Assembly: GCA_035546175.1 (NCBI GenBank) | Contig: DASZWW010000127.1 | Coordinates: 1-19,458 of the forward strand | Direction of reading: 5' to 3' | From: DASZFV01 sp035546175 | GTDB lineage: Bacteria; Myxococcota_A; Polyangia; Fen-1088 | DNA: 19,458 bases | Shown here: positions 1 through 7,039 of the stretch, piece by piece | How positions within the stretch are numbered: the stretch's first letter is position 1 | How the letters are laid out: each line of letters starts with the position of its first letter | Notes under the pieces: model-generated | Database searches by the model: none | Seen by the model: the letters and a program-made list of their open reading frames with translations, nothing else | Told to the model about the DNA's origin: nothing | Position numbers and translations under genes: made by a program

Positions 1-524
1 AGAACGCGACGGGCCTCGCGCAGATCGGCCAGGCCACGCTGACGAGCCGCTACAACGACGTGTTCGGCAACGCGACGGCGAACTACCAGGACGCGACGGC
101 GGGCACGGGCGACCTCGCGGTGGCCGTGACCTTCCGCTCGAACGCCGACTTCCACCTCGTCGGCTTCCAGCCGACGACCGACAAGGGTGATCCGAGCGAC
201 GGCTACGCGCTCGAGCCGCAGCCGAACGGCGCGCGCGTCAACATGGGCGCCTTCGGCAACACGGCGGCGGCCGAGCTGTCGCAGTCGGTGAGCGGGTGGA
301 CGCCCGTCGCCGACGCGCGCACCGGTGTCGCGGGCGCGGCGGCCGGCGCGAGCCCCGTGACCGATCCCGCGGGCAGCTCGCACGAGACGCCGGGCGGCGC
401 GACGACCACGCCTCCGGGCGGCGGCGGCAGCGGCTGCGCGGTGGCCGGCCGTGGACCCACCACCTCGTCGTTCTGGCTGCTCTTCGCCGTGGGCGCCCTC
501 GTCATCGCCCGTCGCCGTCGCTAG
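1..524 (+). CDS. Secreted parallel beta-helix protein, C-terminal part with MYXO-CTERM-like tail (5' truncated)
   Basis: The frame is open from base 3, so this is the 3' end of a larger gene whose start lies outside the window. The visible part reads like the last turns of a right-handed parallel beta-helix repeat protein: a SRYNDVFGN turn, then a closing segment with GDPSDGYALEPQPNGARVN and MGAFGNT, typical of the end of such domains in myxobacterial surface proteins. A Thr/Pro/Gly-rich linker follows, then a C-terminal tail with a Gly-Ser-Gly-Cys motif, a hydrophobic stretch (FWLLFAVGALVIA) and terminal RRRR. This Cys / transmembrane / Arg-cluster layout is that of MYXO-CTERM sorting tails, which are thought to be processed and anchored at the cell surface. 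Substrate or ligand cannot be read from this fragment. It converges on the J-domain gene, with 114 bases between stops. Confidence 0.8.
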   Translation, partial: NATGLAQIGQATLTSRYNDVFGNATANYQDATAGTGDLAVAVTFRSNADFHLVGFQPTTDKGDPSDGYALEPQPNGARVNMGAFGNTAAAELSQSVSGWTPVADARTGVAGAAAGASPVTDPAGSSHETPGGATTTPPGGGGSGCAVAGRGPTTSSFWLLFAVGALVIARRRR

Positions 525-638
525 ACGAGCGTCGCCGAGACGCGCCCTTCGGTCATCGGGAGGGCACGCCGAGACGCTACCCCTGGCTCGCCGCCGCCAC
601 GCGACCGACGGCCGCGCGGGCGGTCTGCCGCGCCCCGT

Positions 639-1136
639 CTACCTGCGGCGCGACTGCTTCTCGAGGAGCTTGTACGCCTCGGTGAGGCGCTGCGCGAGGT
701 CGGTCGCCGCTCGTTGCGCCTCCGGCGACCCCCGGTGCAGGTCGGGGTGGTACTTCCTCATGAGGCGGCGGTACGACTTGCGGATCGTCTCGAAGTCGGA
801 GCCGGGCTGGACCTCGAGGGCCGCGTAGGCCTTTCGAATCGCGCTGTCGCCGGCGGCCGTGCGGCGCGGCGGCTCCGCGCGCGCGCCGCTCGAGCGCCCG
901 CTCGCGCCCGCGCTCCGAGGATCCGGCTTCTTGCCCGTCGCGGCCTCCTCGGCCTCCTCGCGCGCCCGCCGGCGCCGCTCGATCTCGGCCTCGAGCTCCT
1001 TGTCGGACATGCCGCGGAGGTCCTGGCCCCAGTCGTCGTCATCGAGGTGGCGGCGCTCGTCGTACTCGGCGGCCTTGTCGAGCAGGGAGTTCAGCTCGGA
1101 CCGCGCGAGATCGATGAGGCGCTTGCCGATGGTCAT
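639..1136 (-). CDS. J-domain (DnaJ-like) protein
   Basis: The 165-aa protein has a C-terminal J domain (about residues 100-160) with the HPD tripeptide at 130-132 (YHPDLH), needed in the family to stimulate the ATPase of an Hsp70. The N-terminal half is charged and probably helical (residues 1-68), followed by a Ser/Gly/Arg linker (70-98). There is no Gly/Phe region and no zinc-finger domain, so this is a specialised class C-like J protein rather than DnaJ itself. The ATG overlaps the gpmI stop as ATGA (1133-1136), so the two are almost certainly co-transcribed and translationally coupled. Neither the Hsp70 partner nor the client can be deduced. The pairing with a glycolytic enzyme may be no more than genome order. 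Confidence 0.85.
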   Translation of the reverse strand: MTIGKRLIDLARSELNSLLDKAAEYDERRHLDDDDWGQDLRGMSDKELEAEIERRRRAREEAEEAATGKKPDPRSAGASGRSSGARAEPPRRTAAGDSAIRKAYAALEVQPGSDFETIRKSYRRLMRKYHPDLHRGSPEAQRAATDLAQRLTEAYKLLEKQSRRR

Positions 1137-2725
1137 CCGCCCTCGGCCTCGAGCAGGGAGGTTCCGTCCATCTCGGCGGGCTTGGCGATGCCCAGGTAGT
1201 CCAGGAGCGTGGGCGCGACGTCCGCGAGGCGCCCGCCGGCGCGGAGCTTGCGGCCCACGAGATCGTTCGCCACCGCGATGAACGGCACGGGGTTCGTGGT
1301 GTGCGCCGTGTGCGGCTGGCCCGTCTTCGGGTCGACCATCATCTCGCAGTTGCCGTGGTCGGCCGTGATGAACACGGACGCGCCCGCCTTGCTGGCCGCC
1401 TCGATGACGCGGCCGATGCACTCGTCGATCGTGTCGATGGCGCTCACGGCGGGGCCGAGCTTGCCCGTGTGCCCGACCATGTCCGGGTTGGCGTAGTTCA
1501 CGAGGATGAAGTCCGGACCCGAGGGGCCCAGCGCCTCGACCACGCCGTCCGTGACGGGCACCGCCGACATGGCGGGCGCGAGATCGTACGTCGCGACGTC
1601 GCGGTTCGACGGCACGAGGCGTCGCTCCTCGCCCGGGAACGCCTGCTCGACGCCTCCGTTGAAGAAGTACGTCACGTGCCCGTACTTCTCGGTCTCCGCG
1701 GTGCGCAGCTGCGTCAGGCCGTGCTTCGACAGCACCTCGCTCAAGATCATGTCGAAGCTCTGGGGCGGGAACGCCGCCGGCACGGGCACCTTGGCGTCGT
1801 ACTGGGTCATCGTCGCGAAGGCGGCCAGCTTCGGCCGCGGCGCGCGGTCGAAGTGCGGGAAGTCGGCGTCCGCCGCCCACAGCGCCAGCGTGAGCTGCCG
1901 CGCGCGATCGGCGCGGAAGTTGTAGAAGAAGCACGCGTCGCCGTCCTTGATGACCGCGAGCGCCTTCCCGTCGGGCCCCTTCATGACGAGCGGCCTGACG
2001 AACTCGTCGGTCACCTCTTGTCCATGTCCACCCTCCGTGCCCTCGCCGCGGTACGAAGCCTCGACGCCGGCCGCGAGGTCGTCGACGAGCTTGCCCTCGC
2101 CGCGCGTCAGCATCTTCCACGCGACCTCGAGCCGCTCCCAGCGCTTGTCGCGGTCCATGGCGTAGTAGCGGCCCACGGCCGAGGCGAGCTGGCCCACGCC
2201 GATCGCCTTGAGCTTGGCGGCGACCTCCCGCAGGTACCCGGCCGCCGACCTCGGCGGCGTGTCGCGCCCGTCGAGGAACGCGTGCCACATGACCTTCGTG
2301 AGGCCGCGGCGCTTCGCCATCTCGCAGACGGCGTACGCGTGCTCGAGCGAGGCGTGGACGTTGCCCGGGCTCGTCAGGCCGAAGAGGTGCAGCGTGCCCC
2401 CGGACTTCTTGGCGGCGTCGATCGTCTGCGCGAGGGCCGCGTTGTCGAAGAACGTCCCGTCGCCGATCGCCTTGTCGATGCGCACGATGTCCTGGTAGAC
2501 GATGCGCCCCGCGCCCAGGTTCAGGTGGCCCACCTCGCTGTTGCCCATCTGGCCGTCGGGCAGGCCGACGTCGTTGCCGGACGCGCCGATGAGCGTCCAC
2601 GGGTACTTCTTGTAGAGCGCGTCGAAGTGGGGCGTGCGGGCGAGGCGCACGGCGTTGGCTTCCTTGTCGGGTCGTTCGCCGAACCCGTCGAGCACGACGA
2701 GGACGACGCGGGTCTTCTTGGCCAT
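1133..2725 (-). CDS. gpmI: 2,3-bisphosphoglycerate-independent phosphoglycerate mutase
   Basis: The 530-aa protein is close to the usual length of about 510-550 and interconverts 3- and 2-phosphoglycerate in cytosolic glycolysis/gluconeogenesis. Family motifs are all present: LDGFG with metal ligand Asp13; the phosphoserine nucleophile Ser63 in GQMGNSEVGH; DGRDTPP at 152-158; the RADR substrate-binding motif at 271-274; Asp415/His419 in NPDMVGHTG; and TADHGN with Asp456/His457. It should be a two-metal (usually Mn) alkaline-phosphatase superfamily enzyme. The start is the ATG at 2725. There is no purine-rich Shine-Dalgarno sequence (the bases before ATG are C-rich), but a TTAGAT hexamer lies 8 bases upstream, so the mRNA may be leaderless. 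The stop overlaps the start of the J-domain gene. Confidence 0.97.
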   Translation of the reverse strand: MAKKTRVVLVVLDGFGERPDKEANAVRLARTPHFDALYKKYPWTLIGASGNDVGLPDGQMGNSEVGHLNLGAGRIVYQDIVRIDKAIGDGTFFDNAALAQTIDAAKKSGGTLHLFGLTSPGNVHASLEHAYAVCEMAKRRGLTKVMWHAFLDGRDTPPRSAAGYLREVAAKLKAIGVGQLASAVGRYYAMDRDKRWERLEVAWKMLTRGEGKLVDDLAAGVEASYRGEGTEGGHGQEVTDEFVRPLVMKGPDGKALAVIKDGDACFFYNFRADRARQLTLALWAADADFPHFDRAPRPKLAAFATMTQYDAKVPVPAAFPPQSFDMILSEVLSKHGLTQLRTAETEKYGHVTYFFNGGVEQAFPGEERRLVPSNRDVATYDLAPAMSAVPVTDGVVEALGPSGPDFILVNYANPDMVGHTGKLGPAVSAIDTIDECIGRVIEAASKAGASVFITADHGNCEMMVDPKTGQPHTAHTTNPVPFIAVANDLVGRKLRAGGRLADVAPTLLDYLGIAKPAEMDGTSLLEAEGG

Positions 2726-2733
2726 CGGGGGGA

Positions 2734-2739
2734 ATCTAA
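2734..2739 (-). promoter_or_regulatory. Candidate -10 element of gpmI (leaderless arrangement)
   Basis: On the minus strand TTAGAT ends 8 bases before the gpmI ATG, and the intervening bases are TCCCCCCG with no Shine-Dalgarno sequence. Transcription from such a hexamer would begin at or next to the start codon. No TTGACA-like -35 is visible, so this rests on the -10 only. Confidence 0.4.
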
Positions 2740-2772
2740 CACGCGCCCGTCGCTCGGATCTCGGGCGCGACT

Positions 2773-2778
2773 TAAGAT
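2773..2778 (+). promoter_or_regulatory. Candidate -10 element of the SRPBCC gene (leaderless arrangement)
   Basis: TAAGAT ends 6 bases before the ATG at 2785; the spacer is CACGGC with no Shine-Dalgarno sequence. The spacing would place the transcription start at the start codon. The divergent gpmI candidate -10 lies about 35 bases away, so the 59-base gap would hold two back-to-back promoters. No good -35 is visible. Confidence 0.4.
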
Positions 2779-2784
2779 CACGGC

Positions 2785-3213
2785 ATGGAGAACCTGACGG
2801 CAGAGGCGTGGACGGTGATCGAAGCTTCCGCGGCCGAGGTCTGGCGCGCGCTCGTGACGCCGGAGATCATCAAGCGCTACATGTTCGGAGCGACCGTCGT
2901 CGCCGACTGGAGGGTGGGCGGCTCGATCGTCTGGCGGGGTGACTGGAAAGGGAAGCCCTACGAGGACAAGGGCGAGATCGTGCGCTTCGACCCCGAGCGC
3001 CAGCTCCGATACACCCACTGGAGCCCTCTCTCCGGGACCCCCGATACGCCGGAGAACCGGCACACGGTCACCGTCGACCTCGAGGCCGAGGGCGCGCGCA
3101 CCCGCGTGTCGCTCTCGCAGGACGGCAACCGGACGGCGGAGGAGCGCGCCCACTCCGAGACGAACTGGAAGAAGATGCTCGAGGAGCTGAAGCGGACCGT
3201 CGAGAGCAGCTAG
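2785..3213 (+). CDS. SRPBCC / AHSA1-like domain protein
   Basis: The 142-aa protein is a single SRPBCC (START-like, AHSA1-type) domain: the N-terminal strand and helix ASAAEVWRALVTPEIIKRYM, the central strand pattern GGSIVWRGDWKG...GEIVRFDPERQLRYTHWSP, and a C-terminal helix ending ETNWKKMLEELKRTVE. The fold has a hydrophobic ligand cavity; bacterial members are often of unknown function or accompany ArsR-type regulators, and no regulator is next to this one. It is alone on the plus strand between gpmI and rlmH. Its stop is 15 bases from the rlmH stop (convergent), which leaves little room for a terminator. Ligand unknown. Confidence 0.88.
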   Translation: MENLTAEAWTVIEASAAEVWRALVTPEIIKRYMFGATVVADWRVGGSIVWRGDWKGKPYEDKGEIVRFDPERQLRYTHWSPLSGTPDTPENRHTVTVDLEAEGARTRVSLSQDGNRTAEERAHSETNWKKMLEELKRTVESS

Positions 3214-3228
3214 AGTTCGCGCGCAACC

Positions 3229-3651
3229 TCAGTGGTGATACGGCTCGCCGCGGATGATCGTCATCGCGCGGTAGAGCTGCTCGCACAGCACGACGCGCGC
3301 GAGGCGGTGCGGCAGCGTCAGGTTCGAGAGGGAGAGGCGACGGGACGCCTTCTTCACGACGACCTCGGGCAGGCCCAGCGCGCCGCCGATGAGGAAGGCG
3401 ATCGTCTGCGCGCCGTGGAGCATCCGGCCCTCGAGGTGCTTGGCGAGCTGCTCGGTGGTCCACGCGTCGCCGCCCGGCTCGAGGGCGATGAGCTCGGCGC
3501 GGGCGGGCAGCCGGCGCGCGAGCGCGGCGTCGTCCTCGACCTCGACGATCTCCAGGGGCACGTGCCGTCGCGCGCGCTGCGCGTACTCGTCGCAGAGGGC
3601 CGCCATGTGGCGGTCGCGCATCTTGCCTACCGCGAGGATCTGGAGCTTCAG
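3229..3651 (-). CDS. rlmH: 23S rRNA (pseudouridine1915-N3)-methyltransferase, probable CTG start
   Basis: This SPOUT methyltransferase methylates pseudouridine 1915 in helix 69 of 23S rRNA. Recognisable blocks are KLQILAVGKM at the N-terminus, LIGGALGLPEVVV (the SAM-binding knot region), LSLSNLTLPHRLARVVLCEQLYRA, and the C-terminal EPYHH. The domain begins exactly at a CTG codon (3651-3649), matching the MKLQ start of E. coli RlmH. No in-frame ATG, GTG or TTG lies just upstream; the next ATG, at residue 11, would delete the first beta strand. The CTG overlaps the rsfS TGA as CTGA, and GGAG sits 4 bases before it, consistent with translational coupling. At 140 aa it is slightly shorter than E. 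coli RlmH. The family call is secure; the CTG start is inference from homology and layout. Confidence 0.93.
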   Translation of the reverse strand: MKLQILAVGKMRDRHMAALCDEYAQRARRHVPLEIVEVEDDAALARRLPARAELIALEPGGDAWTTEQLAKHLEGRMLHGAQTIAFLIGGALGLPEVVVKKASRRLSLSNLTLPHRLARVVLCEQLYRAMTIIRGEPYHH

Positions 3652-4241
3652 AGAGCTCCGTAATACGACTCGGGCTCGGAGAGGGTCGATTCGGCGGGGA
3701 CGTCGAGGGGGACGCGCGGCGCCTCGATCCAGAGGCTCTCGAGGTCGTAGAACTCGCGCACCGGGTGATAGAACACGTGGATGACGACGCTGCCGAAGTC
3801 GAGCAGCGTCCACCGCCCGTTGCCCGTCCCCTCCTGACCGAGCGCGAACCGGCCGCGCTCCTTCATGGCCTGGCGGATGCTCTCGGCGATGGCGTCGACC
3901 TGGCGATCGCTGCGGCCGCTCACGACGCCGATGAAGTCCGTGTAGCTCGCCATGCCCGACACGTCGATGAGCACGGGCGCGAGCGCCTTCTTGTCGAGCG
4001 CGGCGTCGATGGCCGCCAGCGCGAGCGCGCGCACCTCGCCGAGCTCCCCGCGCGGCGCGCGCGGCGCCGGCGCCCGGTCCGCCCGGTCGGTGACGCCCGA
4101 TTTGAGGGCCCCTCGCACGGGGATCCGACCGGGCTTGCGCGTCTTGCTTCCTCCACCTCGACCGCCGCCCGCCCCTGTCCTGGGCGCGCTCGTCTTTTGA
4201 CCTTTCACCCCGCTTCGCGTCGGACGCTTTGTTTTCTTCAC
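3648..4241 (-). CDS. rsfS: Ribosomal silencing factor RsfS (Iojap/RsfS family) with basic N-terminal extension
   Basis: RsfS binds ribosomal protein uL14 on the 50S subunit and blocks subunit joining when nutrients are scarce. The conserved domain covers the C-terminal two-thirds: LIDVSGMASYTDFIGVVSGR, SDRQVDAIAESIRQAMKE, GRWTLLDFGSVVIHVFYHPV, REFYDLESLW. Ahead of it are about 65 residues rich in Lys, Arg and Gly (KTRKPGR; a GAGGGRGGGS stretch), absent from typical RsfS of about 105-120 aa. The start used here is GTG 4241, preceded by TACGAT at 8 bases. An alternative GTG at 4118 would remove most of the tail, and codons before it use more A/T in third position than the domain does. The stop overlaps rlmH as CTGA. 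Function is secure, start uncertain. Confidence 0.92.
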   Translation of the reverse strand: MKKTKRPTRSGVKGQKTSAPRTGAGGGRGGGSKTRKPGRIPVRGALKSGVTDRADRAPAPRAPRGELGEVRALALAAIDAALDKKALAPVLIDVSGMASYTDFIGVVSGRSDRQVDAIAESIRQAMKERGRFALGQEGTGNGRWTLLDFGSVVIHVFYHPVREFYDLESLWIEAPRVPLDVPAESTLSEPESYYGAL

Positions 4242-4249
4242 CTCATCGA

Positions 4250-4255
4250 ATCGTA
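4250..4255 (-). promoter_or_regulatory. Candidate -10 element before rsfS
   Basis: TACGAT on the minus strand lies 8 bases before the GTG proposed as the rsfS start, in a locally AT-richer 34-base gap after the upstream gene. It could give rsfS-rlmH their own, possibly leaderless, transcript besides read-through from upstream. No -35 recognised. Confidence 0.3.
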
Positions 4256-4275
4256 GCAAAGGGGTAGGGCGGTGG

Positions 4276-5139
4276 CTACAAATCCTGGGGGCGCGGCGGC
4301 TCGCTCTCGGGCGGCGAAGCCGCGGCGGCACGCGCGTTTTCGGCGGCCCGCCACCGGCGCTCGAAAGTTCGCACGAGTGTCACGAGGTACTCCTGCCCGA
4401 GCCCCAGCCGCCCCTCGACCTCGCTCGACGCGCGATCGAGCCAGCGCGCGTCCTCGTCCTTGACCGCGTCGTCGTCGCCCGGGAGCGGGTCCGTCGTCGC
4501 GCCGCCGCTCTGCGCCCACCGGCGAGCCGCCTTCTCGATCTTCGCGTTCGCCCAGGCCGGCGCCTCGAGCATGGTCTGCCCGAGCACGCGGCTGCCCTCG
4601 CGGAAGGCGTTCACGATCGCCGCGCGCTCGGCCTCCGCGAGCGACGCGTGCATCACGTCGCGGACCTCGACGGCTCGCGCCCGGTCCAGGCCGGGGCCCA
4701 CGTGCATCTTCGCGCAGTAGTGATCGAAGAGCGTACCGAGCTGGAACGTCGACGCCATCTCCTCGGCGCGCCGGCCCACGGCCAGCACCGTCAGCAATTT
4801 TCGCATGGCGTGCTTGAGCGCGAAGAGCGTCGCCGCCGTGAGCGTGGCGTTCCGCAGGGCGGTCGTTCCGCGCGGGTCGCCGAGGAGCTCGGCCGAGGAG
4901 GCGGCGAGGTCGACCTGCCGTCGCTCCGCGAGCTTCATGAGCATGCCGGCCTTGACCCGGCCCGCGAGGTAATCGTCCATGACGGGCAACGGAACGGCGC
5001 CTCCCACGGCCGTCGCGAGGAGCGCGCGCCTCACGATGAAGCGGCGGTTGGTCGCCAGGTGGTCGAGCTCGCCGGGCACGATCTTGCCCGCTCCGCCCGG
5101 GAGCACGATGAGCTCCGGCTGATCGCGGTCGTCGATCAT
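4276..5139 (-). CDS. Conserved hypothetical protein
   Basis: This 287-aa protein is not assigned. Near residues 35-85 it has a hydrophobic segment followed by an amphipathic helix (RRALLATAVGGAVPLPVMDD, then AGRVKAGMLMKLAERRQVDL). That layout resembles the Pro-rich-turn plus helix part of DUF697/EcsC-type proteins, but I would not assign it on that alone. The middle is helical with a second apolar stretch (TLTAATLFALKHAMRKLLTV). The C-terminal 50 residues are charged and end in a low-complexity Ala/Pro/Glu tail. The ATG at 5139 overlaps the stop of the upstream lipoprotein gene as ATGA and has a good GAAGGG Shine-Dalgarno sequence inside the 18-base tandem repeat. It lies in one unit with the lipoprotein gene, rsfS and rlmH. 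Confidence 0.75.
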   Translation of the reverse strand: MIDDRDQPELIVLPGGAGKIVPGELDHLATNRRFIVRRALLATAVGGAVPLPVMDDYLAGRVKAGMLMKLAERRQVDLAASSAELLGDPRGTTALRNATLTAATLFALKHAMRKLLTVLAVGRRAEEMASTFQLGTLFDHYCAKMHVGPGLDRARAVEVRDVMHASLAEAERAAIVNAFREGSRVLGQTMLEAPAWANAKIEKAARRWAQSGGATTDPLPGDDDAVKDEDARWLDRASSEVEGRLGLGQEYLVTLVRTFERRWRAAENARAAAASPPESEPPRPQDL

Positions 5140-6080
5140 GGCTGACCCTTCGGCGATGGCTGACCCTTCGGCGACCCGGCGGCCGGGGCCTTGCGCGACG
5201 GCTTGGGCGGCGCCGGCGGCGGCACCCGCGTGCTCGGCAGCCCGCCGAGGAGCTCCCGCTGCTCCGGGACGATGCGCTGCCGCAGGGCGAGGTCCTCCGC
5301 CGCGGGCGCCACGATCGCCGCCGTGGCGCCGAGCTCGGTGAGCGCGCCGCGCACCTCGATCGAGCCCTTGAGGTCCTTGCCCTCCCGCTTGGCCGTGAAG
5401 GTGGCCGCGAGCTCGAAGTCCCGCAGCGCGCCCGAGGCGTCGTCGACGACGGCGCGCCCGGAGAGCTGGTCGACGACGACGTCGGCCCGCCACGCGCGCA
5501 GCCCCTTTTCGGTCGCGAGCGCCGCCGGGTCGTCGGTCCGCGCGGGGGCGCGTGAGAGGCGGTACTCGGTCGCCCCGGCGGCGCCGCCGCCGCGCTGGAT
5601 CGCCGCCCAGGGCGCCGCGATCTCCCACGCCGCCCAGGGCGCCCCCAGCGCCTCCTCGAGCAGCTTCGTGGGCTCTGGCTCCTCCGCGACGCGCCGGATC
5701 ATTCTCCCATAGCGTAGCGCAACGTAGAGCTCGCGGCCCGCGAGCACGACCTCGCGTCCGCCATCGCGATCGTTGGTCTCGGCGATGCGGAAGTGGCGCG
5801 CCCGGTCGACCCATACGTCGGTCGTCGTCGTGACCCCGTCATCGGGCGTGGCGAGCCCGGCGGCGAAGCGCGCCGTGCCGTGGTAGTGGCCGCCGCCGGT
5901 CCGGCGCAGCGCCTCGCCGAAGAACGCGGGCCTCAGCGCCTCCCCGAGCGTCGCCGTCTGGCGGCGCGACTCGGCGTCGGGCCCGCGCCGGCAGGCACCG
6001 AGCGGCAGGGCCGACGCCGCGGCGAGCAAGACCGGCAAGACGAGAGGGGCGGGAAGGATTCGCTTCAAACCGCCTGACAC
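5136..6080 (-). CDS. Predicted lipoprotein, function unknown
   Basis: From the GTG at 6080 the protein is 314 aa, with a lipoprotein signal: basic LKR, a hydrophobic core (ILPAPLVLPVLLAAASA) and an LGAC lipobox with the modified Cys at about residue 30. The mature part looks beta-rich (TTTTDVWVDRARHFRIAE; EVVLAGRELYVALRYGRMIR), in the style of LolA/LppX-like ligand-binding lipoproteins, but no family can be assigned. The C-terminus is Pro/Lys-rich and ends in two SPKGQP repeats. A TTG at 6068 or the ATG at 6098 are alternative starts; the signal peptide fits the TTG or GTG better. The stop overlaps the next gene as ATGA. The promoter must lie inside the divergent peptidase gene, because only about 16 bases separate the starts. 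Confidence 0.75.
   Translation of the reverse strand: MSGGLKRILPAPLVLPVLLAAASALPLGACRRGPDAESRRQTATLGEALRPAFFGEALRRTGGGHYHGTARFAAGLATPDDGVTTTTDVWVDRARHFRIAETNDRDGGREVVLAGRELYVALRYGRMIRRVAEEPEPTKLLEEALGAPWAAWEIAAPWAAIQRGGGAAGATEYRLSRAPARTDDPAALATEKGLRAWRADVVVDQLSGRAVVDDASGALRDFELAATFTAKREGKDLKGSIEVRGALTELGATAAIVAPAAEDLALRQRIVPEQRELLGGLPSTRVPPPAPPKPSRKAPAAGSPKGQPSPKGQP
5138..5173. repeat. Perfect 18-base tandem duplication at a gene junction
   Basis: The unit ATGGCTGACCCTTCGGCG occurs twice in a row (5138-5155 and 5156-5173). On the minus strand it encodes the final two SPKGQP repeats of the lipoprotein, and each copy contains the GAAGGG that serves as Shine-Dalgarno sequence for the downstream gene. 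Only the promoter-distal copy is followed by ATG; the other has ATC. Confidence 0.95.
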
Positions 6081-6096
6081 CTTAGCATTGCCCCGC

Positions 6097-6942
6097 ATGG
6101 CCGAGAGCGCCGCCTGGCTGTCGTCTCCCTTCGCCGCGGCGGCCGCGGCGGTGTTCGGCGCGATCTGGGGCAGCTTCTTCAACGTGTGCATCGAGCGGAT
6201 CCCGGCCGGACAGTCCGTCGTGCGGCCCGGCTCGCGCTGCGCGGGGTGCGGCGCGCCCGTGCGCCCGATCGACAACGTGCCCGTGCTCTCGTACCTGTGG
6301 CTCCGCGGGCGCTGTCGCGCCTGCCGAGCGCCGTTCTCGGCCCGACACCCGCTCGTCGAGACCCTCGGCGCCCTCCTCGCGGCGGCGCTGTGGTGGCAGT
6401 GCGTGGCGCTCGAGCCTCGCGTCGCCGTCGCGATCCGCCTCGCTCGGTTCACCTACGACTTCGCCTTCTCGGGCGTCCTCGTCGTGCTCGCCTTCATCGA
6501 CCTCGAGACCCTCCTCCTCCCCGACGTCATCACGTTGCCCGCGATCGCCGTCTTCTTCGCGGCCGGGTTCGGCGTACACGAGGCCTCGTGGGGCTCGCGC
6601 CTCGTCGGTGGCGCCGCGGGTTATCTCTTCGTGCGCCTCATCGCCGACTTCTACTACTACGTGCTCAAGCGCGAAGGGCTCGGGCTCGGCGACGGCAAGC
6701 TCCTCGCCCTCATCGGCGTCGCGCTGGGGTGGAAGGCGCTGCCCGTCGTCGTCTTCGCCGGGTCGATCCTCGGCTCTCTCATCAGCATCCCCGTCGTGCT
6801 CCTGACGCGCCGGCGCCGTGCCTCCGGCGAGGCGCTGCGCGACGCGCAAGTGCCCTTCGGTCCGTTCCTGGCCCTCGGCGCGCTCGTGTACCTGTTCGCC
6901 GGTCGTTCGGTCCTCGCGCTCACGGGCCTGATCTGGCTCTAG
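6097..6942 (+). CDS. pilD: Type IV prepilin peptidase / N-methyltransferase (A24 family)
   Basis: This 281-aa inner-membrane aspartic protease cleaves type IV prepilins or type II secretion pseudopilins and N-methylates the new N-terminus. The N-terminal methylase part has the family GSFFNVCIERIP motif and the two CxxC pairs (Cys48/51 and Cys73/76, numbering from the ATG). The peptidase part has catalytic Asp135 in FIDLETLLLPD and Asp199 in GLGLGDGK, and ends with PFGPFLALGA. About seven to eight membrane segments are evident. The ATG at 6097 has no clear Shine-Dalgarno sequence; an in-frame TTG at 6088 is an alternative. No pilus genes are adjacent. It starts back to back with the lipoprotein gene. 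Confidence 0.95.
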   Translation: MAESAAWLSSPFAAAAAAVFGAIWGSFFNVCIERIPAGQSVVRPGSRCAGCGAPVRPIDNVPVLSYLWLRGRCRACRAPFSARHPLVETLGALLAAALWWQCVALEPRVAVAIRLARFTYDFAFSGVLVVLAFIDLETLLLPDVITLPAIAVFFAAGFGVHEASWGSRLVGGAAGYLFVRLIADFYYYVLKREGLGLGDGKLLALIGVALGWKALPVVVFAGSILGSLISIPVVLLTRRRRASGEALRDAQVPFGPFLALGALVYLFAGRSVLALTGLIWL

Positions 6943-7039
6943 GTATTCCGGAGCGGGGCGTACGAGCCCGACGCCGAGCAGCAGCCAGGTAGCCCGACAA
7001 CGCACCGAGCCAGGGGAAGGTAAACATAAAACTGGGGCC

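Noticed and set aside
525..638. Terminator or small gene between the convergent first two genes
   Set aside because: Only short GC-rich complementary patches and a short GCCGAGACGC direct repeat are visible; no U tract and no coding frame with supporting features.
1301..2797. Long plus-strand open frame (498 codons) antisense to gpmI
   Set aside because: Its translation is Arg/His/Val/Glu-biased, as expected for the reverse frame of a GC-rich gene, and the minus strand encodes a full GpmI with all catalytic motifs.
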